Origin: Staphylococcus sp. KG4-3
GTDB taxonomy: Bacteria > Bacillota > Bacilli > Staphylococcales > Staphylococcaceae
Assembly (NCBI RefSeq): GCF_033597815.2
Contig: NZ_CP166245.1
Location: forward strand, 744,001-808,000
Direction of reading: 5' to 3'
DNA: 64,000 bases
The number at the start of each line of letters is the position of its first letter. Within the stretch, counting starts at the first letter, position 1. Position numbers and translations under genes: made by a program. This document shows, one piece after another, positions 12,782 to 22,525 of the stretch. The notes beneath the pieces are model-generated. The model was not told the origin of the DNA. It saw only the letters and a list, made by a program, of their open reading frames with translations, and did not search any database.

Positions 12782-13726
12782 ATGAGCTTTGCATCCGATA
12801 TGAAGAATGAACTAACAAGAATAGAAGTAGATGAAAAGAATGCTAAAGCAGAGCTCAGTGCCCTTATTCGAATGAATGGTGCACTCAGTCTATCCAATCA
12901 ACAATTTGTTATCAATGTACAAACTGAAAATGCTACGACAGCTAGACGTATCTATTCACTAATCAAAAAAGTATTTAATGTTGAAGTGGAGTTATTAGTA
13001 AGAAAAAAAATGAAGCTTAAAAAAAACAATATTTATATTTGTCGCATTAAAGCGCGAGCAAGAGAAATTTTAGATGAATTAGGTATTTTAAAAAATGGTG
13101 TTTTCACTCATGAAATTGACCAAGGTATGATTTATGAAGACGAAATGAAAAGAAGTTATTTGAGAGGGGCTTTTCTTGCAGGCGGCTCGGTTAATAATCC
13201 AGAAACATCTTCTTACCATCTTGAAATCTTTTCATTGTATGAAGATCATTCTGAAGGAATTACACAATTGATGAATGAATATGAATTAAACGCCAAGCAC
13301 CTTGAACGAAAAAAAGGAAGTATCGCATATCTAAAAGAAGCGGAAAAAATATCAGACTTTCTCAGTTTAATTGGTGGTTTCCAAGCATTGTTAAAATTCG
13401 AAGATGTGCGTATCGTACGTGATATGAGGAATTCTGTTAATAGGCTTGTGAATTGTGAAACGGCAAATTTAAATAAAACAGTAAGTGCTGCAATGAAGCA
13501 CGTTGAAAGTATTCACCTCATTGATAAAGAAATAGGGTTAGACAATTTACCTGATAGATTACGTGAAATCGCAAAATTAAGAATAGAACATCAAGAAGTT
13601 TCACTAAAAGAACTCGGTGAAATGATGTCTACTGGAAAGATATCTAAATCTGGTGTAAATCATCGTCTGCGTAAATTAAATGAAATGGCTGACAAGATAC
13701 GAAGCGGAGAATCAATAGAGTTGTAA
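12782..13726 (+). CDS. whiA: DNA-binding protein WhiA
   Basis: A LAGLIDADG-derived domain (about residues 1-200) is joined to a C-terminal helix-turn-helix (about 225-300, including LKELGEMM and [13 protein letters not shown]). In actinobacteria WhiA is a sporulation regulator; in Firmicutes it binds DNA and affects division and chromosome segregation. Length of 314 residues is typical, and the position after yvcK is diagnostic. Confidence 0.95.
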   Translation: MSFASDMKNELTRIEVDEKNAKAELSALIRMNGALSLSNQQFVINVQTENATTARRIYSLIKKVFNVEVELLVRKKMKLKKNNIYICRIKARAREILDELGILKNGVFTHEIDQGMIYEDEMKRSYLRGAFLAGGSVNNPETSSYHLEIFSLYEDHSEGITQLMNEYELNAKHLERKKGSIAYLKEAEKISDFLSLIGGFQALLKFEDVRIVRDMRNSVNRLVNCETANLNKTVSAAMKHVESIHLIDKEIGLDNLPDRLREIAKLRIEHQEVSLKELGEMMSTGKISKSGVNHRLRKLNEMADKIRSGESIEL

Positions 13727-13843
13727 ATTAGCACCGCAATAACTTAATTTACTAGATTCGAACTTTTTTTTAAATAAATCATATATGATTATTTTTTAAA
13801 TAAGTTATGCTAATATATTATAAAAGTAATCATTTCAATTACT

Positions 13844-13868
13844 GACACCTTGTATAGGTGTCTTTTTT
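13844..13868 (+). terminator. Terminator after rapZ-yvcK-whiA
   Basis: GACACCT (13844-13850) pairs with AGGTGTC (13856-13862), followed by TTTTTT. Confidence 0.85.
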
Positions 13869-13946
13869 ACATAATTAACAAATTGCTTCTAAGGTTGAAT
13901 TATGTCGAAATTTAACTAAGTAGTTTAGACAATAAGGAGGGCATAC

Positions 13947-14792
13947 ATGTTAGATTTTATTAATAAGCATTATAGAAATATTATATTCTGTTTAATTGGT
14001 ACATTGATAAACGCAATAGGAGTGAATTGTTTTTTACTTGGTTCTAACCTTGGCGATGGCGGGACTGTTGGTATATCCCTTTCTTTGCTGTATGCCTTTG
14101 GTTTATCTCCTGCATGGACGTCTCTAATTATAAATACTATTGTTGTGTTTATTGGTTGGAAATTTTTAAGTAAAACGGTTGCTGTTTATACGGTAATCTC
14201 AAACACTGCTCTGTCTTTCTTTTTACATTTAACTGAAAATATTAATCTCGGCATCGATAATTTTGTTATTAATTCTGTCTTTGGGGGCGCTATTATCGGT
14301 GTTGGTGCTGGTTTAGTTATCTCAACAGGCAGCACACTTGGTGGGACATCTGTAATTGCTAAAATAGTAAATAAATATTCAGAAATTAAAACATCACAAG
14401 GTATTTTTATACTTGATGCATTAGTGGTACTTTCTTTTTTGATGGTATTACCGTTAGAAAATGTCTTGTTTACAATCATTATGTTATTTGTTACTGAAAG
14501 AGCAACAGCATTTATAATTGAAGGATTTAATCCTAAAAAAGCAGTTACTGTAATTTCAAATAAAAGTGAAACAATTAGTGATAAAATAAACGCTTTTACA
14601 GGTAGAGGTTCAACAATTCTTACTGGTAAAGGCGGGTATGGTAAAAATGAAACACATATGCTTTATGTCGTCGTCCCACAGTCACAAGTGACAAGAGTGA
14701 AAAAATTGGTGAATGAAGAAGATGAAAATGCCTTTTTAGTAATCCACGACGTACGAGATGTTTTAGGGAGCACTTTTATTAATATGAGTTAA
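13947..14792 (+). CDS. YitT family membrane protein (DUF2179)
   Basis: A 281-residue protein with five or six membrane segments in the first 190 residues, then a cytosolic DUF2179 domain (about 200-275) containing GRGSTILTGKGGYG and a DVRDVLG ending. This domain order defines the YitT/YvjA family, whose transport role is unproven. Shine-Dalgarno AAGGAGGGC precedes the ATG. It is a single gene with no partner on this strand. Confidence 0.9.
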   Translation: MLDFINKHYRNIIFCLIGTLINAIGVNCFLLGSNLGDGGTVGISLSLLYAFGLSPAWTSLIINTIVVFIGWKFLSKTVAVYTVISNTALSFFLHLTENINLGIDNFVINSVFGGAIIGVGAGLVISTGSTLGGTSVIAKIVNKYSEIKTSQGIFILDALVVLSFLMVLPLENVLFTIIMLFVTERATAFIIEGFNPKKAVTVISNKSETISDKINAFTGRGSTILTGKGGYGKNETHMLYVVVPQSQVTRVKKLVNEEDENAFLVIHDVRDVLGSTFINMS

Positions 14793-14956
14793 TCAGTGAA
14801 ACTGAAGCTATGGACGCATTAATTGAACAATTGCCAAGCGGTAGATTAGCTAAACCAGAAGAAGCAGCATCTGTCGTTTTACGTCTATAAATCTCATGCG
14901 CAAGTAATATGATTGGCTAAGTATTTTCGGTAGACGGGGGCTTTACAATTCAATAA
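14792..14956 (+). pseudogene. Tail of a short-chain dehydrogenase, decayed
   Basis: One frame from the yitT stop reads as the C-terminus of a short-chain dehydrogenase: LPSGRLAKPEEAASVV, then, after in-frame stops, VFSVDGGFTIQ at 14924-14953. Two in-frame stops interrupt it and all N-terminal parts (cofactor motif, catalytic Tyr/Lys) are missing. It is about 53 codons of a protein that would be about 250. It abuts the yitT stop codon, so the deletion joint lies exactly there. Confidence 0.75.
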
Positions 14957-14975
14957 GTATTAAAATCAAACTGAT

Positions 14976-15020
14976 ATACAAAAAAAGGAACACCATAGAT
15001 ATGGAATTCCTTTTTTGTAT
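14976..15020. terminator. Bidirectional terminator between yitT region and tRNA-Arg
   Basis: ATACAAAAAAAGGAA (14976-14990) pairs with TTCCTTTTTTGTAT (15007-15020). A/T runs on both sides would serve transcripts of either strand. Confidence 0.75.
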
Positions 15021-15035
15021 GTATATAATTATAAG

Positions 15036-15107
15036 TCCCCTCGAAGGGAATCGAACCCCTATCTTAAGAACCGGAATCTTACGTGTTATCCATTACACTA
15101 CGAGGGG
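15036..15107 (-). tRNA. tRNA-Arg (anticodon CCG)
   Basis: On the minus strand the acceptor arm CCCCTCG (15107-15101) pairs with CGAGGGG (15043-15037). The anticodon stem is TAAGA/TCTTA with the 7-base loop TTCCGGT, giving anticodon CCG, which reads CGG (Arg). A normal T arm with TTCGATT is present. The 3' CCA is not encoded. Length is 72 bases. Confidence 0.93.
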
Positions 15108-15197
15108 ATAAAAAACACATTACTCTAAGTGTACAAATCTAAATGCTTTCGGTCAATAAGAATAATTTAACTTTCATAAAAAAATTGAGCGTTATTT

Positions 15198-15227
15198 TTT
15201 GACCATGTTTGACTTTTGAGTTAAAAT
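15198..15227 (+). promoter_or_regulatory. clpP promoter with CtsR operator
   Basis: TTTGACC (15198-15204), a 3-base spacer, then TTTGACT (15208-15214). On the other strand this is AGTCAAA-CAT-GGTCAAA, a full match to the CtsR heptad repeat RGTCAAA-N3-RGTCAAA. It covers a -35 (TTGACC, 15199-15204) that is followed after 17 bases by the -10 TAAAAT (15222-15227). CtsR should repress clpP until heat or protein stress. Confidence 0.9.
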
Positions 15228-15261
15228 AAGTTTATCAATTAGAAATAAGGAGGCAATATTA

Positions 15262-15846
15262 ATGAATTTAATACCTACAGTAATTGAAACAACAAACCGT
15301 GGGGAACGTGCCTATGACATTTACTCACGTTTATTAAAAGATCGTATTATTATGTTAGGTTCACAAATCGATGATAATGTAGCAAACTCTATTGTTTCTC
15401 AATTATTATTCTTACAAGCACAAGATGCTGAAAAAGATATCTATCTTTACATTAACTCACCAGGTGGTAGTGTAACTGCTGGTTTCGCAATTTATGATAC
15501 AATCCAACACATCAAACCAGATGTACAAACGATTTGTATTGGTATGGCTGCGTCTATGGGTTCATTCTTACTTGCAGCTGGTGCAAAAGGCAAACGTTTT
15601 GCACTTCCAAACGCAGAAGTAATGATTCACCAACCATTAGGTGGTGCACAAGGGCAAGCTACAGAAATTGAAATTGCTGCTAACCACATTCTTAAAACGC
15701 GTGCTAAATTGAATCAAATTTTAGCAGAACGCACAGGTCAATCAATTGAAAAAATTGAAAAAGATACAGATAGAGATAATTTCTTATCTGCTGAAGAAGC
15801 AAAAGAATATGGTTTAGTTGATCAAGTGATGGTTCCTGAATCATAG
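15262..15846 (+). CDS. clpP: ATP-dependent Clp protease proteolytic subunit
   Basis: Forms the 14-subunit barrel that degrades substrates fed by ClpX or ClpC. The 194-residue protein has the catalytic Ser98 (GMAASMGS), His123 (MIHQPLGG) and an Asp near 172. Length and N-terminus (MNLIPTVIE) are typical. Shine-Dalgarno AAGGAGGCA. It has its own CtsR-controlled promoter and a terminator, so it is a single-gene unit. Confidence 0.98.
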   Translation: MNLIPTVIETTNRGERAYDIYSRLLKDRIIMLGSQIDDNVANSIVSQLLFLQAQDAEKDIYLYINSPGGSVTAGFAIYDTIQHIKPDVQTICIGMAASMGSFLLAAGAKGKRFALPNAEVMIHQPLGGAQGQATEIEIAANHILKTRAKLNQILAERTGQSIEKIEKDTDRDNFLSAEEAKEYGLVDQVMVPES

Positions 15847-15907
15847 TATTACAAATTGTGAGGTTATCGACAAGCCGTAAATAGAGTTGCAAAGCTTGTT
15901 TTTATGT

Positions 15908-15943
15908 AGTCCGGGACGTAAATAGTTGTCCCGGACTTTTTTT
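15908..15943 (+). terminator. Terminator after clpP
   Basis: AGTCCGGGAC (15908-15917) pairs perfectly with GTCCCGGACT (15928-15937), followed by a T tract. Confidence 0.92.
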
Positions 15944-16049
15944 ATGTGCATTTATTTTAATAGTGATGTTTTATGAATTAAACCACTGAAATATTTACTG
16001 TTTATAAATATTGATATTAAGTAAATTCACATAAAAAGATACAATAAAT

Positions 16050-16090
16050 GAAAAACCAACCAAATGCATAAATAGCACTTGACTGGTTTT
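16050..16090 (-). terminator. Terminator of the minus-strand pair 17231-16103
   Basis: AACCAACCAAATG (16054-16066) pairs along its whole length, with some G-T pairs, with CACTTGACTGGTT (16076-16088). On the minus strand the stem is followed by a T run (complement of 16051-16055). Confidence 0.7.
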
Positions 16091-16102
16091 TCGAAAAGTA
16101 TA

Positions 16103-16312
16103 TTAAGAATCTTGGAATGTATTACTTTTGGAAGAATTTTTACTGTTAATGAAAAGTTTTAGTGCAAATGCAATAACAACGATTCCAAAAACGATTAAAA
16201 AGGATGAAACGATGAGCATCGGCGTGGATTTTTCAAATGCAAAGCCACCGTTTAATAACAAGAGTAAACCAGAGATTAAAAGTAATACATGTGTTAAACG
16301 ATCATGTTTCAT
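16103..16312 (-). CDS. Small two-helix membrane protein
   Basis: A 69-residue protein with two membrane segments (about residues 7-24 and 31-53), then a polar tail (NSKNSSKSNTFQDS). I recognise no family. The gene lies 22 bases downstream of the epimerase gene on the same strand and shares its terminator, so it is probably the second gene of that unit. The upstream AGGA is 13 bases from the ATG, so its own initiation signal is weak. Confidence 0.7.
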   Translation of the reverse strand: MKHDRLTHVLLLISGLLLLLNGGFAFEKSTPMLIVSSFLIVFGIVVIAFALKLFINSKNSSKSNTFQDS

Positions 16313-16334
16313 TTTAAAATTCAGTCCTATTCAA

Positions 16335-17231
16335 TTAATGTACTAGATCTTCTAAAGCAATTTTTAAATCTGGATATTTAAATTTAAAGTCAATTGCCTG
16401 TAATTTGTTAGGGATAACCTTTTGAGTATCAAGAATAACTGTAGACATTTGACCTAAGATAATTCGTAATGCTAATGACGGGACCCATGTATAATGTGGG
16501 CGATGTGACACACGCGCAAGAGTGTAGCCAAATAAATTTTGATGTTCAACGATTGGCGCAGTAAAATTAAATACGCCTTGTGCATCTTCAGTGTTAATAG
16601 TATGGAGAATTGCTCTAGTTAAATCGTCAATGTGTATCCAAGAATACCACTGTCTTCCTGAACCAATCTTACCACCAACATAGAATTCATATGGCAGTTT
16701 CATCATTGGTAAAGCACCACCTTCATTAGATAGAATCATACCAAATCTACCTATAACTACACGTGTACCTAATGATTCGAATTGACGAGCAAGACGCTCC
16801 CATTGATAGACTACTTCTGATAAGAAATCAAATGGTAATGTTTTGTATAGTTCAGTATATGTGCGATATAAATCGGGTTTGTAATAACCGACAGCACTTG
16901 CGTTGAAGAATACTGAAGGTTTTTGTTCGCGACCATCAAATAATTCAAATAAGGCTTGAGTTGATTGTAAACGACTCACCATAATTTTTTGTTTATAGCT
17001 TTTAGTCCAACGCTTATTTAAACTCGCACCCGCAAGATTGATAACGATATCTATGTCAGGTACTTGTGCTTCCCAATTAGGTTTTGACCAATTTACATAA
17101 GTAATTTTGGGATGCGATGTTGTTCTGTCTTGTCTTGTTAAAATTGTAATATGTGCGTCACTTTGGACAATAGCTTCTACTAATTGTGTACCGACCATCC
17201 CCGTGCCGCCTGTAATTAAATAGTTTTTCAT
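16335..17231 (-). CDS. TIGR01777-family NAD(P)-binding epimerase-like protein
   Basis: A 298-residue extended short-chain dehydrogenase of the TIGR01777/YfcH group. It has GGTGMVG at residues 8-14, [11 protein letters not shown] near 66-76, the GYYK motif in place of the usual YxxxK, and the C-terminal DUF1731 region that often ends with ...[15 protein letters not shown]. The substrate is unknown; similar proteins are sometimes called cell division inhibitors without proof. Shine-Dalgarno GAGGTGAT on the minus strand supports the ATG at 17231. Confidence 0.88.
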   Translation of the reverse strand: MKNYLITGGTGMVGTQLVEAIVQSDAHITILTRQDRTTSHPKITYVNWSKPNWEAQVPDIDIVINLAGASLNKRWTKSYKQKIMVSRLQSTQALFELFDGREQKPSVFFNASAVGYYKPDLYRTYTELYKTLPFDFLSEVVYQWERLARQFESLGTRVVIGRFGMILSNEGGALPMMKLPYEFYVGGKIGSGRQWYSWIHIDDLTRAILHTINTEDAQGVFNFTAPIVEHQNLFGYTLARVSHRPHYTWVPSLALRIILGQMSTVILDTQKVIPNKLQAIDFKFKYPDLKIALEDLVH

Positions 17232-17485
17232 TTTATCACCTCATAAATAGTAATGCCTAATGTTGCAATGATTTTAAGCGAAACAATCGCATCGCATTTG
17301 AAGGTCATAATTTTTTCAAAGATTGTTCAAGAATATGTCATTTACTTACCTTAAGAAGTATTTAAAATAAAGGAGGTTCCATTTATAATAAAAGTACCTT
17401 CGATATTAATTAATCATCTCTTAATTATTTCGAGTATACCCCATAATATACTAACGAAGGTAAAATTTTGACTCCCTTTAGTAGT

Positions 17486-17644
17486 GAGGCTGGGACATAA
17501 CTATGTGTCTCAGCCTTAAATGCGTTATTGTGAGAGGCTAATTAGATATTTATAATTATCTTTTATTGCCACTCACATTTTTGTATGGAGGTATAAAGGG
17601 AGTTACAAAAGCTCCTTGCAGAAGCTTCCTTTATGTGCCCCCCA
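17486..17644. repeat. Two staphylococcal-type intergenic hairpins
   Basis: First hairpin: AGGCTGGGACATA (17487-17499) folds back on TATGTGTCTCAGCCT (17502-17516); this 'gaggctgggaca' element is scattered through staphylococcal genomes. Second: ATAAAGGGAG (17593-17602) pairs with CTTCCTTTAT (17635-17644). The 17232-17742 stretch otherwise shows a long-range inverted repeat (TACCTTCG at 17395/CGAAGGTA at 17454) and no gene I can support. Confidence 0.6.
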
Positions 17645-17742
17645 ATCCTAAATATATGTTAACGCAATTTGCAGAATATAACTATTTTTTTACTTGTTAT
17701 TCCTCTTGAAAAAGGGAGTAAGGTAGAAGTTGATACTTCTAT

Positions 17743-17942
17743 CTATAAAAATAATACAATAAAGCCAAAAAGACTAATTAATATTAAAGCAATAAAGGTT
17801 ATGAATGTAACACGTGATTTGCATGTGCTTTTGTTTTATGATTTTCATTTTCAAGCATAATTTTTCTAAGACCGTTATTGGTATTCTTTGAGTGTTGATC
17901 TAAGTCATCAAATAGTTCATGTTTTTTCAATTTAGAACACAT
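17743..17942 (-). pseudogene. Frameshifted small single-pass membrane protein
   Basis: On the minus strand an ATG at 17942 opens 47 codons (KKHELFDDLDQHSKNTNN..., ...ENENHKTKAHAN) that stop at 17799. Just before that stop another frame continues as RVTFITFIALILISLFGF, a textbook membrane helix, and stops at 17743. Together they read as one protein of about 66 residues: charged N-terminal half plus one membrane helix. Removing two bases after the AAT codon near 17822 restores the frame. No strong Shine-Dalgarno is visible at the start. Confidence 0.5.
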
Positions 17943-18215
17943 CCTGTTATGATAATAGATATAAGGTAATCTTTTTTTACTACTTTCACAAAAGTATTGA
18001 AAGTGTAGATAAAATTAGATTAGTATTAAAGCGAATCTTAAAATTTTATCATACACATGTATTTTACTATATATATGACTTTAAGATAACAACTAGATTA
18101 AAAAATTAGTTAATAAGTTTAATTAGCATATGAAATAGTGTAAAATATATATTTGATATTGAACGCATATACGGTTTTTATAAATGTATGATATAAATTG
18201 AAGTGAGGGGAGCAT

Positions 18216-18887
18216 ATGCCAAAGCATAATCAAAATAATAACTTTGATGACCAAGATAATAAGAAAATGAGTGGTTTTGCAAAAATAGTTAGTGGAGTAA
18301 TTGTATTACTGTTAGTAGGCGGACTCATATTTGCCATTTTTGCATTTGTAGATCATTCCAATAAAGCTAACGAACGTTTAGCAGATCAGAAACAAGAAGA
18401 AAAAAAGAAACAAAAAGAGAAAACAAAAGAAGAAAAAGAGAAGAAAAAGAAATCTACTGAAGAATCTCAACAGACACAACAAACGCAACAGACACAACAA
18501 ACACAGCAGACGCAACAAGCTCCTCAAACGCAGCAAACACAGCAGACTCAACAAAGAACTAGACAACCTGCTACGGCTGAACGTACAACAGAAGAAAAGA
18601 AAACCCCAGAAAAAACAAAAGAAGCAACAACTGAGGAAAGAACTACGGAAGAAAGAACTACTGAAGAGCAAACAACAGAAGAAAAAACGACAGAAGAAAA
18701 AACACCAGAGCCTTCCACTGAAGAAAAAACAAGAGAACCATCAACTGAGCAAAAAACATCTGAGCCTACTACAGAGCAAAGAACAAGCCAAAGAAGCGCA
18801 CAAAATAGCTCGCAAAGCAACACACAAGAGAGATCATCACAAAATAATACTTCAAATAGAAGCGCACAAACATCTGAGGAAGACTAA
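18216..18887 (+). CDS. Single-pass protein with long Thr/Gln/Glu repeat tail
   Basis: 223 residues: a polar N-terminus, one membrane helix (about 22-45), a Lys/Glu-rich predicted coiled coil (50-80), TQQ triplets (87-113), then TTEE/K-type tetrapeptide repeats (123-190) and a Ser/Gln-rich end. The tail is most likely outside the cell and disordered. There is no LPXTG and no cleavable signal, so it stays anchored by the helix. Repeat number probably varies between strains. Shine-Dalgarno GTGAGGGGAGC is good. Function unknown. Confidence 0.8.
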   Translation: MPKHNQNNNFDDQDNKKMSGFAKIVSGVIVLLLVGGLIFAIFAFVDHSNKANERLADQKQEEKKKQKEKTKEEKEKKKKSTEESQQTQQTQQTQQTQQTQQAPQTQQTQQTQQRTRQPATAERTTEEKKTPEKTKEATTEERTTEERTTEEQTTEEKTTEEKTPEPSTEEKTREPSTEQKTSEPTTEQRTSQRSAQNSSQSNTQERSSQNNTSNRSAQTSEED

Positions 18888-18931
18888 AATACAGTTGTAT
18901 AAGGATGCGTCAATTCATTTGTTAATGTTGA

Positions 18932-18968
18932 AAAGCCGGCCTGATTATTTATCAGTCCGGCTTTGTTT
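18932..18968 (+). terminator. Terminator after the repeat-tail protein
   Basis: AAAGCCGG-C-CTGAT pairs with ATCAG-T-CCGGCTTT around a TATTT loop (18932-18964), followed by GTTTAT. Confidence 0.75.
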
Positions 18969-19005
18969 ATATAAAAAGCATTTCACAAATTAATGTTAAC
19001 TATAA

Positions 19006-19475
19006 TTAGTTAGAAATAACTGTACCTAATGTCATTTCTGTAACATAGCTGTTTTGGATATCAATTTTGATATTGTTACTATTTAAAATATAGTGAACAG
19101 ATTGACCTTTACCTGTATTAACAACTATACCTTATACCCACACTTTAGGAAGTTGTTTTAAAAAAATTGGTTTTTCTTAATTGAGGATTTAGCTTGTAGT
19201 GTTTTGTTAATAGCAAATTTCATTAATTTTTGATTATATACTTTAATTTCTTTTGAATAGTTTTGATAACTTAAAGCACTCGAGTAACAGTATAAATATT
19301 GTAACCGTTAATTTTAATGTTATTGTGCTTTACAACATTTTTAAAATTGGAATCTAATATAAAGTTAGCGTTATAACCAATCTTATTGGAGTAAATGTTT
19401 CGTTTTTAAAGACTTTCTTAATACTTTTATGATTATATGGCTTATAACCTTATTGACATAAAAGCGTTGCTATAA
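19006..19475 (-). pseudogene. Decayed gene of about 150 codons, unknown family
   Basis: Three minus-strand frames join into one plausible protein. From upstream (about 19475): KPYNHKSIKKVFKNETF, then NKIGYNANFILDSNFKN and NNIKINGYNIYTVTR, then (new frame) YQNYSKEIKVYNQKLMKF, then KGQSVHYILNSNN and SYVTEMTLGTVISN, stopping at 19006-19008. At least three frame changes and an in-frame stop break it. The joined sequence looks like a secreted or surface protein (Asn/Tyr/Lys rich), but I do not recognise a family. The stretch 19476-19787 shows nothing I can support. Confidence 0.55.
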
Positions 19476-19787
19476 GATCACAAGTGAGTTACATGGATTT
19501 TGGAGAATTTTGATTAGGCTAGTAAAATTTTTATCTAAGAGAGGGGAATATTAAAATAAGTTAAGTTGTAATAAGAGAATAAAGAATAAACTGCCACATA
19601 GCTTAAGGCACTATACAACAGTTAAGAATATATAAGCATTATAATGAATTGAGAAGTTATAATTTAGATAGAAGCATTTATTATTAAAGGATAGATTCTA
19701 TGTGAAGGCTATTATAATAAGGAATCAATAGTATAGTAATTGAACGATGAAATATGACTTGTAATTAACATTTTCGAAAATGTGATT

Positions 19788-20018
19788 TTAAAATAAAAAA
19801 CTGAGTAAGTAAGATACTAACGAAAATATAATAATTAAAGTAAAACAACCGCCAAAACACCCTAAGGGACCACAACCGCAGCCGATATGTTTTGTGTAAT
19901 TTAAAGATTGGTGACGTTTGTTTGTAGGAATGCCTTGATTTTTCTTATTAAAGTAATCCTTATCTTTATAACGTTGATCATCTGGGTCAATGACTTCTGG
20001 ATTATTATTATTAGACAT
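19788..20018 (-). CDS. Small cysteine-motif membrane protein
   Basis: 76 residues: a polar, charged N-terminal part (1-44), then GCGCGPLGCFGGC (46-58) with four cysteines at 47, 49, 54 and 58, then one membrane helix (about 57-76) ending at the stop. Shine-Dalgarno AAGGAGAGAG supports the ATG. The cysteines could bind metal or be lipidated/palmitoyl-like anchors; this is speculation. No family recognised. Confidence 0.75.
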   Translation of the reverse strand: MSNNNNPEVIDPDDQRYKDKDYFNKKNQGIPTNKRHQSLNYTKHIGCGCGPLGCFGGCFTLIIIFSLVSYLLSFLF

Positions 20019-20254
20019 GGTCTCTCTCCTTGATTTTTTAATATATATTCATTTTAAAGATTTAATACATAGTATTCAATTAGAGTTGTTCATTGTAGTG
20101 ATAAGGGTTGAACAAAATGTGACGAACTCATTTATCCAATTATTTAAGGAATAATGATTAACAAATTATATAGCGGGTAAATTGTTACTGTACGCAGATT
20201 GAAAATATATGATTCAACAGTAAATTTAGCTGATGAAATATAAGCTATTTTTGC

Positions 20255-20334
20255 TTGCAATTTCAAAACGATAGTAGTATTATTGCAAATATAAGAGGTT
20301 ATATTTTTTTGTCCCACTAGGGACGGAAAAAGTC
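20255..20334 (+). promoter_or_regulatory. cggR-glycolytic operon promoter and CggR-type operator
   Basis: TTGCAA (20255-20260), 17 bases, TATTAT (20278-20283) make a good SigA promoter. Downstream, GTCCCACTAGGGACGG (20311-20326) followed by AAAAAGTC (20327-20334) resembles the CggR operator with its GGGAC...GTC half-sites. An operator 30-50 bases after the promoter matches the known roadblock mode of CggR. The promoter and half-sites are seen; CggR binding is inferred. Confidence 0.6.
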
Positions 20335-20384
20335 AATCTATGGTTAGAACTTGACCCTTTATAAAGAAACGGAGGAGGATAGTA

Positions 20385-21413
20385 GTGAAGGATTTGATAA
20401 AAGTTCAACAAAAGCTTGTGCCAGAAATTGTTGAAAAAATGTATCGTCGTTTCTCGATTCTCACTACTATTTCAAAGCATCAACCCGTAGGTAGACGTAG
20501 TTTAAGTGAATATATGGATTTGACAGAACGTGTGCTTCGTTCTGAAACAGACACCCTAAAGAAACAGGATTTAATTAAAGTTAAACCCACAGGTATGGAA
20601 ATAACAGAAGCAGGTGCGGCAACCGTCAGACAATTAAATGGTTATTTTAATGTATATTCTGATGACCATCATCTTGCCCAAGTTATTAAAGAACAGTATG
20701 GAATCAAAGAAGTCTATGTCATACCAGGAGATTCAGACGCTGATCAAACGGTAAAGATTGAATTATCCCGTCAGGCAGGACAATTAGTTGAGGATGTACT
20801 TTACGAAAATGCAATTGTTGCAGTAACAGGTGGTTCAACAATGGCCTATGTTAGTGAAGCGATGCATCATCAGCCATACAATGCGTTTTTCGTTCCTGCT
20901 AGGGGCGGACTTGGCGAAAATGTTGTTTATCAAGCAAACACTATTGCAGCTAGCATGGCACAGCAGACAAATGGTGATTACACAACATTATATGTACCAG
21001 ACAACGTAAGTGAAACGACATATAATACACTTATGTTAGAACCATCCGTAATCCAGACGCTAGAAAAAATCAAACAATCCAATATTACAATCCATGGCAT
21101 TGGTGATGCGCTGAAGATGGCGCGAAGACGTCAATCACCTAATGAAGTTATAGAAAAACTTCAACATCACAATGCCTCGGGAGAAGCATTTGGATATTAT
21201 TTCGATGATCAAGGTGAAATCGTCCACAAAGTGAAAACGATTGGACTTCAGTTAGAGGATCTTGAATCGAAAAAGTTTATTTTTGCTGTAGCAGGGGGTA
21301 AATCAAAAGGAGAAGCAATTAAAGCTTATCTTTCAATTGCTCCTAAAAACACTGTATTAATTACAGATGAAGGTGCAGCAAAAGCAATCGCAAACAATAG
21401 TAATAAAAAGTGA
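20385..21413 (+). CDS. cggR: Central glycolytic genes regulator CggR (GapR)
   Basis: A SorC/DeoR-family repressor that senses fructose-1,6-bisphosphate and controls the gapA operon. The 342-residue protein has an N-terminal winged helix-turn-helix (about 25-80, [19 protein letters not shown]) and a C-terminal sugar-binding domain with VTGGSTM and the phosphate-binding end segment [11 protein letters not shown]. The start is GTG at 20385 behind GGAGGAGG. It is the first gene of the cggR-gapA-pgk-tpiA-gpmI-eno cluster. Confidence 0.95.
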   Translation: MKDLIKVQQKLVPEIVEKMYRRFSILTTISKHQPVGRRSLSEYMDLTERVLRSETDTLKKQDLIKVKPTGMEITEAGAATVRQLNGYFNVYSDDHHLAQVIKEQYGIKEVYVIPGDSDADQTVKIELSRQAGQLVEDVLYENAIVAVTGGSTMAYVSEAMHHQPYNAFFVPARGGLGENVVYQANTIAASMAQQTNGDYTTLYVPDNVSETTYNTLMLEPSVIQTLEKIKQSNITIHGIGDALKMARRRQSPNEVIEKLQHHNASGEAFGYYFDDQGEIVHKVKTIGLQLEDLESKKFIFAVAGGKSKGEAIKAYLSIAPKNTVLITDEGAAKAIANNSNKK

Positions 21414-21454
21414 TAACACTTTTTAAATATCATTTATTAAAGGAGGCCATTATA

Positions 21455-22462
21455 ATGGCAGTAAAAGTAGCAATTAATGGTTTTGGTAGAATTGGTCGTT
21501 TAGCATTCAGAAGAATTCAAAACGTTGATGGAATTGACGTAGTAGCAGTAAATGACTTAACAGATGACGAAATGTTAGCACATTTATTAAAATATGACAC
21601 TATGCAAGGACGCTTCACAGGAGAAGTTGAAGTTGAAAATGACGGTTTCCGCGTAAACGGACAAGAAGTTAAATCATTCTCTGAGCCAGACCCAAGCAAA
21701 TTACCTTGGAAAGACTTAGATATCGATGTTGTATTAGAATGTACTGGTTTCTTCGCTGATAAAGAAAAAGCAGAAGCACACATCAATGCTGGTGCTAAAA
21801 AAGTATTAATCTCTGCTCCAGCTACTGGCGATTTAAAAACAATCGTTTACAACACGAACCACCAAGAATTAGATGGTTCAGAAACAGTTGTTTCAGGTGC
21901 TTCATGTACGACTAACTCATTAGCTCCTGTTGCTAAAGTGTTAAACGATGACTTCGGTTTAGTAGAAGGTTTCATGACTACTATCCACGCATACACTGGT
22001 GACCAAAGCACACAAGATGCGCCACACAGAAAAGGCGACAAACGTCGTGCGCGTGCAGCTGCTGAAAACATCATCCCTAACTCAACTGGTGCTGCTAAAG
22101 CAATTGGCTTAGTAATTCCTGAAATTGATGGTAAATTAGACGGCGGTGCACAACGTGTGCCTGTAGCAACTGGTTCATTAACTGAATTAACAGTTGTTTT
22201 AGAGAAAAATGTAAACATTGAAGATGTAAATGCTGCAATGAAAAATGCTTCAAACGAATCATTTGGTTACACTGAAGACGAAATCGTTTCTTCAGACGTA
22301 ATCGGTATGACTTACGGTTCATTATTTGATGCAACACAAACACGTGTAATGACTGTTGGCGACCGTCAATTAGTTAAAGTAGCAGCTTGGTACGATAACG
22401 AAATGTCTTACACTTCACAATTAGTACGTACATTAGAACACTTAGCAACTCAAGCTAAATAA
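21455..22462 (+). CDS. gapA: Glyceraldehyde-3-phosphate dehydrogenase (glycolytic)
   Basis: NAD-dependent oxidation of glyceraldehyde-3-phosphate to 1,3-bisphosphoglycerate. 335 residues from ATG 21455, which lies behind AAAGGAGGCC; a longer in-frame reading upstream has no support. NAD motif INGFGRIGR (7-15), catalytic Cys151 in [10 protein letters not shown], and the second NE-M-SY motif near the C-terminus are all present. Codon use is strongly biased, as expected of an abundant enzyme. Confidence 0.99.
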   Translation: MAVKVAINGFGRIGRLAFRRIQNVDGIDVVAVNDLTDDEMLAHLLKYDTMQGRFTGEVEVENDGFRVNGQEVKSFSEPDPSKLPWKDLDIDVVLECTGFFADKEKAEAHINAGAKKVLISAPATGDLKTIVYNTNHQELDGSETVVSGASCTTNSLAPVAKVLNDDFGLVEGFMTTIHAYTGDQSTQDAPHRKGDKRRARAAAENIIPNSTGAAKAIGLVIPEIDGKLDGGAQRVPVATGSLTELTVVLEKNVNIEDVNAAMKNASNESFGYTEDEIVSSDVIGMTYGSLFDATQTRVMTVGDRQLVKVAAWYDNEMSYTSQLVRTLEHLATQAK

Positions 22463-22525
22463 TTCGATGTAAAATTGATTTAGCAAGCGCATTGTGCTGT
22501 TAAATTTAAACAATATGCTTAGGAG

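Noticed and set aside
17669..17860. Plus-strand 63-codon frame
   Set aside because: Lies antisense to the more convincing frameshifted membrane protein on the minus strand and has no ribosome-binding site.
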